From positions 1,178,001-1,242,000 of the forward strand of contig NZ_OY782770.1 in assembly GCF_963678245.1 (NCBI RefSeq): a stretch of 64,000 nucleotides of DNA, in the 5' to 3' direction. Positions 47,257-56,327 of the stretch are shown piece by piece (position 1 is the first letter of the stretch; the number at the start of each line of letters is the position of its first letter). The stretch comes from an uncultured Sunxiuqinia sp. (GTDB lineage: Bacteria > Bacteroidota > Bacteroidia > Bacteroidales > Prolixibacteraceae). A program made the position numbers and the translations under genes. The notes under the pieces were generated by a model that saw nothing but the letters and a program-made list of their open reading frames with translations, was not told where the DNA came from and ran no database searches.

Positions 47257-48147
47257 TTAAACCCACTCTTCAGCCAATACATCCCCTCGTATTCCAACAA
47301 CAATTTCTTTTACCGGAACTTTTCTACTCGCACGTTCAGTAGCCATCTTTACCAACTGCGATAATCCTCCGCAGCATGGAACTTCCATGATAACTACCGT
47401 TACGGTGTTCACTTTTGACTCATCAATCAATCGTATCAATTTTTCCAAGTAAATCGATTTTCCTTCATCCAATTTGGGACATGCTATAACTAGTTTCTTT
47501 CCTTTTATAAATGTTTGATGAAAACTACCATGCGCAAAGGCGGCGCAATCGGCAGCAACCAACAGGTCAGCTCCCTGAAAGTACCCGGCAGCCGGATTGA
47601 TCAGGTGCATCTGTACCGGCCATTGCTGTAGTTCAGATTCCCCCGAATGGGTAGCCGTAGCTTCAGGAGCCATCATGAAAGCCGGTTTTTCGAAACTTAC
47701 CGGAGCCGATCCTGGGCATCCGCCTCCACATCCACCACTTTGCTCTTGGCCCCCGGGCTTACTGTTATGCACTTCGCTGATAATTGCTGACACATTTACA
47801 TCCAGGGCATCTTCGTTGGCTTTCAGGTAACAAACGGCGTCCTGCAAGAATCCGGTTTCGCCATGATCTTTTAAATGCTTCAAGTGGGCGATCAACAAGT
47901 TTTCACCTTTTGGAATCATTTGTTTGATTACGGTCACTTCATCGTATTCTTCGGCTTCGCGTTTTTCAATTTCAATCGCTCCCTGAGGACAATGGCCTAG
48001 GCAAGCTCCCAATCCGTCACACATCAATTCACTTATCAACCTTGCCTTTCCATCAATCACTTGCAGTGCTCCCTCGTGGCAGTTTGGAATGCATTCTCCG
48101 CATCCGTCACATAATTCTTCGTCTATTTTAACTATTTCGCGTATCAT
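47257..48147 (-). CDS. 4Fe-4S ferredoxin-type protein of the hcp module
   Basis: From the ATG at 48147 it is 296 residues. The N-terminus has two 4Fe-4S motifs (CDGCGECIPNC and CDGLGACLGHC), giving a ferredoxin-like domain. A Gly/Cys stretch (SGGCGGGCPGS) follows, and then an alpha/beta C-terminal domain (ADLLVAADCAAFAHGSFH, with VVIMEVPCCGGLSQLV) with further cysteines. Such proteins are repeatedly encoded next to hcp in anaerobes and are thought to supply electrons to it. A TTG at 48207 would lengthen it but lies within the operator. It is divergent from a Crp/Fnr regulator. Confidence 0.88.
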   Translation of the reverse strand: MIREIVKIDEELCDGCGECIPNCHEGALQVIDGKARLISELMCDGLGACLGHCPQGAIEIEKREAEEYDEVTVIKQMIPKGENLLIAHLKHLKDHGETGFLQDAVCYLKANEDALDVNVSAIISEVHNSKPGGQEQSGGCGGGCPGSAPVSFEKPAFMMAPEATATHSGESELQQWPVQMHLINPAAGYFQGADLLVAADCAAFAHGSFHQTFIKGKKLVIACPKLDEGKSIYLEKLIRLIDESKVNTVTVVIMEVPCCGGLSQLVKMATERASRKVPVKEIVVGIRGDVLAEEWV

Positions 48148-48170
48148 TGTTTTCGTTTTAATTTCTGAAA

Positions 48171-48178
48171 CAAAAATA
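48171..48178 (-). promoter_or_regulatory. -7 promoter element for the Fe-S protein gene
   Basis: On the minus strand the sequence reads TATTTTTG, 23 bp upstream of the ATG at 48147. No TTG lies at the usual -33 spacing, which fits an activator-dependent promoter. The palindrome at 48199-48216 is centred about 41 bp from the implied transcription start. Confidence 0.55.
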
Positions 48179-48198
48179 GGGTTCAGGTAGTTTCTGAC

Positions 48199-48216
48199 TT
48201 GTATCAAATGTTACAA
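48199..48216 (+). promoter_or_regulatory. Crp/Fnr-type operator in the hcp-module divergent spacer
   Basis: TTGTATCAAATGTTACAA is a near-perfect palindrome (TTGTA-C-nnnn-G-TACAA) of the kind bound by Fnr/HcpR-like dimers. It lies between the Fe-S protein gene and the regulator gene, and its position suits activation of the former and autoregulation of the latter. Confidence 0.65.
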
Positions 48217-48228
48217 ACTCGTTTTTTT

Positions 48229-48903
48229 ATGCTGAATTTTGAATTGTTGAGCCGTTCTCCGGTTTTTAAAGGGCTTACCCCCGACCAACTTTCGTCTTTA
48301 ATGTCGAATGTCCATTACCAGATACGAAGTTTTGAAAAAGATGATTTGGTTGTGCAGGCTGGCGACGAATGCAATCGTTTATTCATCGTGTTGAAGGGAA
48401 GTGTGAAAGGTGAAATGGCCGATTATTCGGGAAAGACAATTAAAATTGAAGATATTGAAGCACCACGACCACTGGCCACCGCTTTTTTGTTTGGGCAAAA
48501 AAACCGATTTCCGGTAACGGTTATCGCTAACGAAAAAGTGAGCTTGTTGTGTATTGAGCGGACCGAATTTTTGAAGATGCTTCAGCGTGATCAACAAATA
48601 CTAACCAACTACCTAAACTCCATTTCGTCGCGAGCACAATTTCTTTCTCAACGAATTAAGTTTTTATCGTTTAAAACCATTAGGCAAAAGATTGGGCACT
48701 ACTTGCTTGATTTAGCCGGCGATCGGTTAGCTATAGTTGAGTTACCGATGGGACAGGTTCAATTGGCCGAGTACTTTGGTGTTACCCGGCCTTCGCTGGC
48801 CCGAGCTTTGGGCGAGCTGGTACAGGAAGGTTACATTGAAGTGCAACGACGCACCGTTCGTATTCTGGACAAACAACAGATGAGCGAATTATTGAACGGC
48901 TAA
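48229..48903 (+). CDS. Crp/Fnr-family regulator, probable HcpR-like nitrosative-stress regulator
   Basis: From the ATG at 48229 it is 224 residues. The N-terminal beta-roll sensor (FEKDDLVVQAGDECNRLFIVLKGSVKGE) is followed by a dimerisation helix and a winged helix-turn-helix (LAEYFGVTRPSLARALGELVQEGYI). No Cys cluster for a 4Fe-4S group is present at the N-terminus, so it is not a classical Fnr. The divergent hcp-linked gene and the operator in the spacer point to control of that module. An upstream TTG (48199) and ATG (48208) in the same frame overlap the operator and are unlikely starts. Confidence 0.88.
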   Translation: MLNFELLSRSPVFKGLTPDQLSSLMSNVHYQIRSFEKDDLVVQAGDECNRLFIVLKGSVKGEMADYSGKTIKIEDIEAPRPLATAFLFGQKNRFPVTVIANEKVSLLCIERTEFLKMLQRDQQILTNYLNSISSRAQFLSQRIKFLSFKTIRQKIGHYLLDLAGDRLAIVELPMGQVQLAEYFGVTRPSLARALGELVQEGYIEVQRRTVRILDKQQMSELLNG

Positions 48904-49013
48904 ACGGAGACGTTTACACCCAAAACACACCATTGGTAAGAGGAATGACGTGTTCTTGATGTAAAGCCTTTCTGCCCGGATTCTATAATCTCCCAACGGC
49001 GGTTTCAGATCAT

Positions 49014-51377
49014 TTAAAATTCGTTTGTTGATATCGAATAGGGTTTGCTGTCTTCTCCCACTCCCCATTCTTTACTGGGCTTGGGCACCATATTGAAGAT
49101 CAACTCTCCACCATTCATCAAATCTTCGTGTGTAATAAAAGTTTTGTTGTAAGCTTTGCCATTTAATGTGGCCGATTTGATATAGATATTTTTATCACTT
49201 AGTTTATTTGCTTTCATGGTGAATGTTTTACCATTGCCAACTTCAACAACAGCTTCATTTACGCATGGGCTACCAATTACATATTCGTTGCTTCCCGGGC
49301 AAACCGGGTAGAAGCCCATTGAACTGAAAATGTACCAGGCAGACATTTGTCCGCAGTCATCATTTCCGCAAAGTCCATCTGGTGCTGGATTGTATTTGGT
49401 ATTGATGATATGATGAATTTTCTCTGCTGTTTTCCATGGAGAGCTGGTCCAATTGTATAAATAAGGAACATGATGACTAGGCTCGTTCCCCTGCACATAT
49501 CCGCCAATGATTCCGACACGGTCAATATCTTCCGATTCTTCAAAAAATTCATCTGGCAAATGCATCTCAAAAAGCGAATCTAAACGAGTGATAAATTTCT
49601 TTTCGCCTCCGAGTAATTCGATGTAACCAGCTACATCTTGTGGTTCATATAAGGAATAGTTCCAGGCATTTCCCTCAATGTATCCTTCGCCAGTTGTCTT
49701 CAGCGCATTGAAATTGGCTTTCCAACTGCCATCTGAGTTTTTTGCACGAATAAATCCGACTTCGGGATCAAACAAATTACGATAATGTAAGGCACGCTTC
49801 ATGTAAGTTGCAGCTTCTTCCTTTTTGCCCATGGCTTGTGCCATTTTGGCTATCGTCCAATCGTCATAAGCATACTCTAAAGTCAAGGAAGCCGAATTAT
49901 TGACCAGGTCGAAAGGCACATAACCGTATTTCATGTATTCACCAATGCCATCATAACTTTTATGAGTTGAGGATTTGATAACCGATTCAAATGCTTTTTC
50001 AATATCATAATCCCGTATGCCTTTCATATAAGCATCTGCGATAACTGGCACAGCATGATACCCAATCATGCACCAGTTTTCATTGTTAAAGTGCGACCAA
50101 ACAGGTAGTAAATGATGCACACTTTGTTCGTAGTGTTTGATCATGGAAATTACCATATCATTGGCACGTTTGGGTTGAAGTATCGTAAACAGCGGGTGCA
50201 AGGCGCGATAAGTATCCCACAGTGACAATACCGTATAGTTGGTAAATCCGTCGGCTTGGTATATGTTTTGATCCAGACCGCGATATTTTCCGTCAACATC
50301 ATTATAGGTAATCGGATTGATGAAAGCGTGATACATGGAGGTGTAAAATGCCACCATTTTATCCTGATCCGCTTGAATTTGAATTTTTTCCAACTCTTTC
50401 TCCCATCGATTTCTGGCATCAGCTTTCACTTGATCAAAGTTCCAGTGAGAAATTTCGGACTGCAAATTATTTAAAGCTCCTTTTGTACTTACTGCTGATA
50501 GGGCAAATTTGATTTTTATAGGTTCGTCATCAGTCATGTCAAAATCAAAATAGTTGACCATGTCTTTGGCTTCCATTTGAGGGAAGTTTTTAGTTTCCTC
50601 GAATTTGCGCCAAAAACCTTTGTAAACCAACTTTTCATCACTTTTCATCCCGTATTCTTTGATTGGTTTTGAAAAGCTCATAGCAAAATACATATAGCGA
50701 TTGCGCGCCCATCCACGAGTTATCCGGTAGCCGGTAACCAGGGTGTCATTTTCAACACGAACCGAAGCCCAAATCACTTTCCCATCATAATTGTATATGT
50801 TGTAATTCATATCTAAAATGATATGTCCAACATCGGTTTTTGGGTAAGTGTATTGATGAAATCCGGTATGTATTGTGGTGGTTAACTCTGCCGTGATTTG
50901 ATCATCTTCAAGCAAAACTTTATAATATCCCGGTGATGCTTCTTCCTTTTCGTGACTATAGTTTGAGCGGTAGCCATTTTCCGGATGATCTGCGGTTCCC
51001 GGGTTAAGCTGTAATTTGCCCGCGGTTGGCATGATCAGGAAATCGCCCAGATCGGAGTGGCCGGTACCACTGAAATGGGTATGCGCAAATCCCACGATGG
51101 TTGGATCGGTATATTGATAGCCTGCACAATAGCGATATACTTCACCATTGTAACGGCCATTTACGCTATACGGAATCGTATCGGTTTCCGGACTTAGTTG
51201 TACCATTCCGAAAGGAACGGTTGCCCCCGGAAAGGTGTGCCCCATTTCCTGAGTTCCAATAAATGGATCAACATAATCAACCAGATCTTTGGGGAAACTC
51301 TGTGCCCACCCAATATTGGAGAACAAGCAAATAGTCGCCAAAACCAGACGATACCTTAATAGCGTTTTCTTTATCAT
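49014..51377 (-). CDS. GH92 family alpha-mannosidase (exported)
   Basis: A 787-residue glycoside hydrolase of family 92, Ca-dependent exo-alpha-mannosidases that act on alpha-mannans and N-glycans. The signal peptide (RLVLATICLFSNIGWAQ) precedes the N-terminal beta-sandwich, which begins YVDPFIGTQEMGHTFPGATVPFGMVQLSP. The (alpha/alpha)6 catalytic region carries WDTYRALHPLFTI, GYHAVPVIADAYMKG and the C-terminal GNDDCGQMSAWYIFSSMGFYPVCPG. The length is normal. No SusC/SusD pair is adjacent, so it is not within a classical polysaccharide utilisation locus here. A secreted metalloprotease-like gene lies upstream on the same strand. Confidence 0.95.
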   Translation of the reverse strand: MIKKTLLRYRLVLATICLFSNIGWAQSFPKDLVDYVDPFIGTQEMGHTFPGATVPFGMVQLSPETDTIPYSVNGRYNGEVYRYCAGYQYTDPTIVGFAHTHFSGTGHSDLGDFLIMPTAGKLQLNPGTADHPENGYRSNYSHEKEEASPGYYKVLLEDDQITAELTTTIHTGFHQYTYPKTDVGHIILDMNYNIYNYDGKVIWASVRVENDTLVTGYRITRGWARNRYMYFAMSFSKPIKEYGMKSDEKLVYKGFWRKFEETKNFPQMEAKDMVNYFDFDMTDDEPIKIKFALSAVSTKGALNNLQSEISHWNFDQVKADARNRWEKELEKIQIQADQDKMVAFYTSMYHAFINPITYNDVDGKYRGLDQNIYQADGFTNYTVLSLWDTYRALHPLFTILQPKRANDMVISMIKHYEQSVHHLLPVWSHFNNENWCMIGYHAVPVIADAYMKGIRDYDIEKAFESVIKSSTHKSYDGIGEYMKYGYVPFDLVNNSASLTLEYAYDDWTIAKMAQAMGKKEEAATYMKRALHYRNLFDPEVGFIRAKNSDGSWKANFNALKTTGEGYIEGNAWNYSLYEPQDVAGYIELLGGEKKFITRLDSLFEMHLPDEFFEESEDIDRVGIIGGYVQGNEPSHHVPYLYNWTSSPWKTAEKIHHIINTKYNPAPDGLCGNDDCGQMSAWYIFSSMGFYPVCPGSNEYVIGSPCVNEAVVEVGNGKTFTMKANKLSDKNIYIKSATLNGKAYNKTFITHEDLMNGGELIFNMVPKPSKEWGVGEDSKPYSISTNEF

Positions 51378-51449
51378 ATCTATTACTTTTTACAAACAAA
51401 AAGAACTATCAAAATTGATAATTCTTTCTGCCTTAATTATTTTGTATTA

Positions 51450-52148
51450 TTAGATTGCTGGATTAGCAATATATTCTGTCCATAAATCAGCAGATGTTTT
51501 ACCTGTTAGTTCTACCCATGTTTGATCTGTGTAAGTGTGATCACGCATAATCTGATCCATTTTCTCAATAAATTGGTCGTCTTTGGTTTTAACAATCCAA
51601 GCGAAAAAACGAGCAGTAATGCGGTAAGAGTTGTCGTAGTTTTGTGTTTCAGACACGTTTGGAAGCGACCAGCCAGCACCAGCATTATCAACACCAAATT
51701 TATAACGTACATAGTCAGCAATCCCTTCTGTCACCCACCAAGGACCAGATTGATACCCATAGCCCTGTACAATGTGCATTACTTCGTGAGTAACTACATC
51801 AATGTCACCTGGGTGTTTCGCAAACCATTCCGGATTATATACCACTCGGTCAGCTGATGTTGCTGCAACTCCCTCATATGCAGGATCAATTACAAAAGTG
51901 ACTGTTTTGGTCGTGTTCTCATTGTATTGCTTGGCTAAGATTGGATAAACGGCAAAAAATGTATCTTTCAATTTTTGCTCTACAGATGCGCTGAAATTTT
52001 CAGCTTTGTTGATGTAAATCAACGTATATCCATCCTTTGTGATAGAATCATTAGTGACATAATTGGTGTTACTGTCATCCTGAGCACAAGAAATGAAGTG
52101 AATAGCAATTAAAAGAAGCGTTGTAAGGGATAGTGATTTAGTTTTCAT
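51450..52148 (-). CDS. Basic secretory protein-type metalloprotease (lipoprotein)
   Basis: 232 residues with a lipoprotein-type signal (LLLIAIHFISCAQD, Cys in FISC). The mature domain matches the plant basic secretory protein family (PF04450-like): TKTVTFVIDPAYEGVAATS, VVYNPEWFAKHPGDIDVV, the zinc-binding THEVMHIVQGYG, and WWVTEGIADYVRYKFG. It is thought to be a zinc peptidase on the cell surface. In Bacteroidota it is often found with glycan-degrading enzymes, and here it lies 72 bp upstream of GH92 in the same direction. Confidence 0.85.
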   Translation of the reverse strand: MKTKSLSLTTLLLIAIHFISCAQDDSNTNYVTNDSITKDGYTLIYINKAENFSASVEQKLKDTFFAVYPILAKQYNENTTKTVTFVIDPAYEGVAATSADRVVYNPEWFAKHPGDIDVVTHEVMHIVQGYGYQSGPWWVTEGIADYVRYKFGVDNAGAGWSLPNVSETQNYDNSYRITARFFAWIVKTKDDQFIEKMDQIMRDHTYTDQTWVELTGKTSADLWTEYIANPAI

Positions 52149-52405
52149 TTTAATGGGGAATATGTAAATTAATATTACTAGATCTATTTTTCAAAAATAA
52201 ATAACGAATTGTAAGATATTGTTGCCATTAGTCAGGTTAATGTTTTATTTTATGAATGAATAAGAACAAATTAATCTTTCGTGTTAATTATCTCATAGAC
52301 TAATACGATTTGAAGGGGAGTTTTACTCATTCTTGATGAAAATTAGAAGTTGTGTTTTTAAATTTTAAGATCATTTTTTTGAGGTGTTTATATCTTGTGC
52401 GTGCA

Positions 52406-53173
52406 ATGAGAAAAATAGAAATGAGTGGGAAAGAGTTTTATCAATTCGAAATTTTTGATTCGAATGGATTGACAAATTTCTGTAGTACAAAAATAGGCTG
52501 GAGACGAAATGGAGACACCAGATTCACTGGCAACTTGAAAGACGATTACATGCCTTTCAGAGGAGAATTATCCAGTGCCTTAAAGCTTTCACCAGGGCAG
52601 TTGATCTTTCCGAGACAAAATCATGGCACCGGCATTCAAATTGTACATAAACTTAATCATTTGCCTGATATTTCAGAAACCGATGCCTTGATCACCAACC
52701 AGCCGGGAATCTGCATTTGCGTGCAAACGGCTGACTGTGTTCCGATTTTATTGTACGACCCGGTTAAAGCAGTAATCGCCTCTGTCCATGCGGGTTGGAG
52801 AGGAACGGTTAGTCAGATTCTGGTGAAAACGATTCAAACCATGCAAGCCAATTTTAATACAAACCCCAGCGATATTTCAATGGGAATTGGGCCATCCATC
52901 TGTCAGGATAATTACGAAGTGGGAGAAGATGTGATTGCGCAGGTGAAAACACAATTTGTGAATCATTCTGATTTACTGGCACCAACAAAGCCTGGCAAAG
53001 CAAAACTTGATTTGTGGGAAGCTAATAAAACGCTGGCACTAAAAGCAGGTATTTTTGAGTCTCAAATTGAAATTATGGGACTGTGCTCATATCAGGAACA
53101 ATCACTTTTCTACTCTGCCCGGCGCGATGGAGCAGATACCGGACGAATGGTTAGTGGAATCATGTTATCTTGA
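52406..53173 (+). CDS. pgeF: Laccase-domain protein (YfiH/PgeF, multicopper-like nucleosidase fold)
   Basis: About 255 residues. The conserved motifs are FPRQNHGTGIQIV, ADCVPILLYDP, VHAGWRGTVSQIL and GIGPSICQDNYEVG. The His and Cys metal ligands of the family lie in the first, second and third of these. Members have been described as purine nucleosidases/phosphorylases or as peptidoglycan-editing factors (PgeF), and older names use polyphenol oxidase. It has no signal peptide. The start at 52406 is chosen over an upstream frame beginning at 52352. It stands alone. Confidence 0.9.
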   Translation: MRKIEMSGKEFYQFEIFDSNGLTNFCSTKIGWRRNGDTRFTGNLKDDYMPFRGELSSALKLSPGQLIFPRQNHGTGIQIVHKLNHLPDISETDALITNQPGICICVQTADCVPILLYDPVKAVIASVHAGWRGTVSQILVKTIQTMQANFNTNPSDISMGIGPSICQDNYEVGEDVIAQVKTQFVNHSDLLAPTKPGKAKLDLWEANKTLALKAGIFESQIEIMGLCSYQEQSLFYSARRDGADTGRMVSGIMLS

Positions 53174-53320
53174 TATCTAAGTATGTTGACATATGTCGAA
53201 TCAGTTGGAGTTAGAATTAGGTTTTTCGTTCTAACACAATCCTGGCTGGGGGACTATTCCGCAGGTCATGCGTTTGCAAGGCCTCCTTTTGTTTCGACCT
53301 GTTGAACCGATTTGATTTAT

Positions 53321-53328
53321 TACCTTTG
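53321..53328 (+). promoter_or_regulatory. -7 promoter element upstream of the queuosine-precursor transporter
   Basis: TACCTTTG matches the TAnnTTTG consensus. A TTG lies at 53302 but at short spacing (16 bp). The implied transcription start near 53335 would place the riboswitch candidate at the 5' end of the mRNA. Confidence 0.45.
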
Positions 53329-53350
53329 TCGCCATTATTGAATTAAACCA

Positions 53351-53393
53351 TGCAGGTGGCATCACCCTGCACTAAAAAAAAACAAAAAAATGC
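53351..53393 (+). promoter_or_regulatory. Candidate preQ1-I riboswitch
   Basis: TGCAGG (53351-53356) pairs with CCTGCA (53366-53371) to make P1. The loop TGGCATCAC ends in a C just before the 3' strand, as the ligand-recognising C does in known preQ1-I aptamers. An A-rich tail (CTAAAAAAAAACA) follows, like the conserved L3. The loop GCAT is complementary to ATGC at 53390-53393, so the pseudoknot helix would include the start codon of the next gene. That gene is a queuosine-precursor transporter, the expected target. The tail is longer than in the classical examples. Confidence 0.6.
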
Positions 53394-54094
53394 AAAACGA
53401 ACTACTTTGGGTGGTCATGTTGTTGGCTAATTTCCTACTGATTATTGGAGCTTACAAATTGTTTGGCAAAGGAGGATTGGTCATGTGGATTCCAATCTCG
53501 GTAATCGTTGCAAATATTCAGGTGATCCAAACAGTAGAATTATTTGGCTTGGTCGCTACCTTAGGAAATATTGTTTATGCCAGCTCTTTTTTAGTAACCG
53601 ATATTTTATCCGAAAACTACGGAAAGTCCGATGCTAAAAAAGCGGTTTGGATTGGCTTTTTCAGTCTGATTTCGATGACTCTGCTGATGAATCTGGCACT
53701 TTACTTTTTACCGTTGGAGGGCGACGAGTTTGCATCATCCACTCATGAATCGCTGAGCACCATTTTTAAATTGATGCCACGAATTGCCATTGCCAGTCTG
53801 GCTGCTTATCTGGTTTCGCAGCAGCATGATATCTGGGCTTTTCATTTTTGGAAAAAACGGTTTTCTTCTGATCGACAATTGTGGCTGCGAAACAATTTGA
53901 GTACAATGGTTTCACAATTACTGGATAGCGTTGTTTTCACATTCATAGCCTTCTATGGCGTTTTTGAGCTTTCTTTGCTTTATGAGATTTTAATTACGAC
54001 TTACCTGTTAAAGTGGGCTGTTGCCGCTGCCGACACCCCTTTTGTTTATTGGGCAAAGCATATTCATAAAAACAATCGGTTTGTGGTGAAGTAA
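53390..54094 (+). CDS. yhhQ: VUT-family queuosine precursor transporter (YhhQ-type)
   Basis: A 234-residue membrane protein with about six helices, of the YhhQ/QPTR family that imports preQ0 or preQ1 for queuosine tRNA modification. Family features are VYASSFLVTDILSENYG near the second helix, then SISLIS-like helices and FVYWAKHIHKNN at the C-terminus. It has no queuosine-synthesis gene beside it. Its start codon lies inside the predicted pseudoknot of a preQ1-I-like aptamer, so translation control by preQ1 is inferred. The gene ends 1 bp from the convergent trkH gene. Confidence 0.9.
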   Translation: MQNELLWVVMLLANFLLIIGAYKLFGKGGLVMWIPISVIVANIQVIQTVELFGLVATLGNIVYASSFLVTDILSENYGKSDAKKAVWIGFFSLISMTLLMNLALYFLPLEGDEFASSTHESLSTIFKLMPRIAIASLAAYLVSQQHDIWAFHFWKKRFSSDRQLWLRNNLSTMVSQLLDSVVFTFIAFYGVFELSLLYEILITTYLLKWAVAAADTPFVYWAKHIHKNNRFVVK

Positions 54095-54095
54095 A

Positions 54096-55565
54096 CTAGG
54101 TACGCCAAAACCAGTGTGTGAATAAGGTGAGCACCGGAAAGATCTCAAGCCGCCCAATCAACATGGTAAATGTGAGCAAATATTTGGATGGATCAGTGAG
54201 CATGCTGAAGTTTGATGCTGGCCCTACTTTACCAAATCCGGGGCCAATTCCTCCCATGGTTGTGACGATTGACCCAAACGAGGTTCCCCAGTCGTTCCCA
54301 ATGCCAATCATAGCTATTGTGCCTATTACAACGATGCCGTAATACAGCAGGATGAAGTTTGATACTGCACTAACTTGCTTAGAAGAAAGGGTGCGGTTGT
54401 TATATTTTACATGGCATACTGCATTGGGCGAAATGGTTTGTTTGATACTTTTTTTGATAACCTGCCAATTGATATAATGGCGGATGACTTTTACTCCCCC
54501 TCCGGTTGATCCGGCGCAAGCACCTACCAACATCAGTAAAACAATCATCAGAATACCCTGTGTGGGCCAAAGCAGATAATCGTCAGTAGCAAAACCAGTT
54601 GCCGTAATTACCGATATCACTTGAAAATAAGAGTCGCGGAATGCTTTTTCAAACGAAATTTCATTCGAAAAGAACAGGATGAGTGTTAATACCGCTCCAA
54701 CGGCAAAGACAATCTTCAGGTAAAACCAGAGCTCGTTGTTTTGAAGAGCCTTTTTATATTTACCACTGGCAATTAAAACATGCAGCACAAAATTAATTCC
54801 AGATAATAGCATGAAGACCGTAATGACATACTGGATGTAAGGCGAGTAGTCGGCAATTGAGGTGTTCTTCGTTGAGAATCCTCCTGTGGCAACTGTAGCA
54901 AACGAATGACAAATACTGTCGAAAAGATTCATACCTCCCAAGGTTAATAAAACAGTCTCAAGGGCCGTGAGTCCGACATAAATCATCCAGATGCTTCGGG
55001 CAACATACCTGATTTTAGTTGAAAACTTCTCTTCAACAACAACCGATGCTTCCAGGTTAAAAAGCTGGCCTCCATACATTTTCAGCAAAGGCATAATGGC
55101 AACGACCAGCACAATAATCCCCATTCCTCCTATCCAGTGCGTTTCGCTGCGCCAAAAGAGCACACTTCGTGGCAGGGCTTCAATATCGCTTAAAATAGAT
55201 GAACCTGTGGTTGTGAAACCCGACATGCTCTCAAACCAGGCATCAGCAAAGGCCGGAATCGTATGAGTATACAGATAAGGTAAACTTCCGAAGAAAGCTA
55301 AAAAGAGCCATCCGAATGTAACAATGACTAGTCCTTCACGAACGCCGGGTTCGCCAAACCTACTATTCCAACTAACGAAATAGAGGAAACCACCTGCCCC
55401 AAATGTTGTCAGTACAGCGTAAAGTACTCGAATAAGTTCCGGTTCGTGATCGTACCATGAAATGAGCAACGAAAGGACCATAAATAGCCCTTCGAAAAGA
55501 AGAATAATTGAAATAATATGAATAACAAGAAGTATATTGATGTTACTTCTCTTTTGAAAATTCAT
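54096..55565 (-). CDS. trkH: TrkH-family potassium uptake protein
   Basis: A 489-residue membrane protein with four repeated pore units. The filter-like segments are FTTTGSSIL, SFATVATGGFST, SVITATGFATDD and GSIVTTMGGIGPGFGKVGP. The layout fits TrkH/KtrB K+ channels of the superfamily of K+ transporters. It depends on a cytosolic TrkA/KtrA NAD-binding partner, which is not encoded in this window. The C-terminus ends shortly after a GRLEIFPVLTLFTHWFW segment. It is convergent with yhhQ. Confidence 0.93.
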   Translation of the reverse strand: MNFQKRSNINILLVIHIISIILLFEGLFMVLSLLISWYDHEPELIRVLYAVLTTFGAGGFLYFVSWNSRFGEPGVREGLVIVTFGWLFLAFFGSLPYLYTHTIPAFADAWFESMSGFTTTGSSILSDIEALPRSVLFWRSETHWIGGMGIIVLVVAIMPLLKMYGGQLFNLEASVVVEEKFSTKIRYVARSIWMIYVGLTALETVLLTLGGMNLFDSICHSFATVATGGFSTKNTSIADYSPYIQYVITVFMLLSGINFVLHVLIASGKYKKALQNNELWFYLKIVFAVGAVLTLILFFSNEISFEKAFRDSYFQVISVITATGFATDDYLLWPTQGILMIVLLMLVGACAGSTGGGVKVIRHYINWQVIKKSIKQTISPNAVCHVKYNNRTLSSKQVSAVSNFILLYYGIVVIGTIAMIGIGNDWGTSFGSIVTTMGGIGPGFGKVGPASNFSMLTDPSKYLLTFTMLIGRLEIFPVLTLFTHWFWRT

Positions 55566-55620
55566 GATAAGTTACAATTAAAAATGAATAAAAAAATACG
55601 AGTTGGGCAAGCTGTTGATT

Positions 55621-55974
55621 TTATCCGTTTATTGGAGGAGATAAGTTACCGATTTCGTGCAACCACCTGGAGTAGCGCAAGCAAATGCTGATGGTGTGTA
55701 ACTTGTATTTCGAATATTGTGGATCGAATGGGATTATAGAATAAATCAACTTCCACTGAAAATCCAGACGGTCAATCTCACCATCTTTCCCCTCATCTTC
55801 AACCCCCTGAAAACCAGCTTGAATATCCCTGCTCAGCATATCATCCAGACAAGCTGATTGGTCTTTCGAATTCAGCGAATATGTGTTCAATCGTTCTCCT
55901 GTTGATGAGAACAGCGCAGAAAATAAGACAAATACGGAGAATATTGTTACAAGTAATTTCAAATCGCTCTGCAT
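55621..55974 (-). CDS. Small hypothetical exported protein
   Basis: 117 residues starting with a hydrophobic segment (LLVTIFSVFVLFSALF) that could be a signal peptide or anchor. The remainder is charged, with two Cys residues, and no recognised motif. It lies 55 bp upstream of trkH on the same strand. It is plausible as a gene because no alternative frame competes and its start is well placed, but I do not know a family for it. Confidence 0.45.
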   Translation of the reverse strand: MQSDLKLLVTIFSVFVLFSALFSSTGERLNTYSLNSKDQSACLDDMLSRDIQAGFQGVEDEGKDGEIDRLDFQWKLIYSIIPFDPQYSKYKLHTISICLRYSRWLHEIGNLSPPING

Positions 55975-56327
55975 TTTTCTAATAAATCACGAAGCAAAGC
56001 TACCGATAAAACAAAGATGGTGGTCAAGCCGATGTGCAATTATTCATCTATCATTTCAAAATTAAGGCTTGATTAATATTCCGGAGCTCAATCTCAGGAA
56101 TTCGCTGAATTGACTAATTTATCCATGCATTATTTGCCATGTTGTAATAAATATGTTAGTTTGAAAAAAGAATGGTTTTTGATTGAGAAAACTAGTTATT
56201 TTTACAGCATTAAGCTTTAGAATAAAATAGTTATTTGTGAAACGAACTTGTAAACAACTCAGTAGCAGAGAAGGGTGATTGCATGCGAGTTCCAACTAAT
56301 GGAAAAAAAATAAACAAGTATAACCGT
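55975..56327 (+). other. Intergenic region upstream of aspartokinase, nothing recognised
   Basis: This AT-rich spacer lies between two divergent genes. I find no hairpin, repeat or credible ORF. The in-frame upstream part of the aspartokinase frame from 56283 does not look like coding sequence. Confidence 0.5.
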
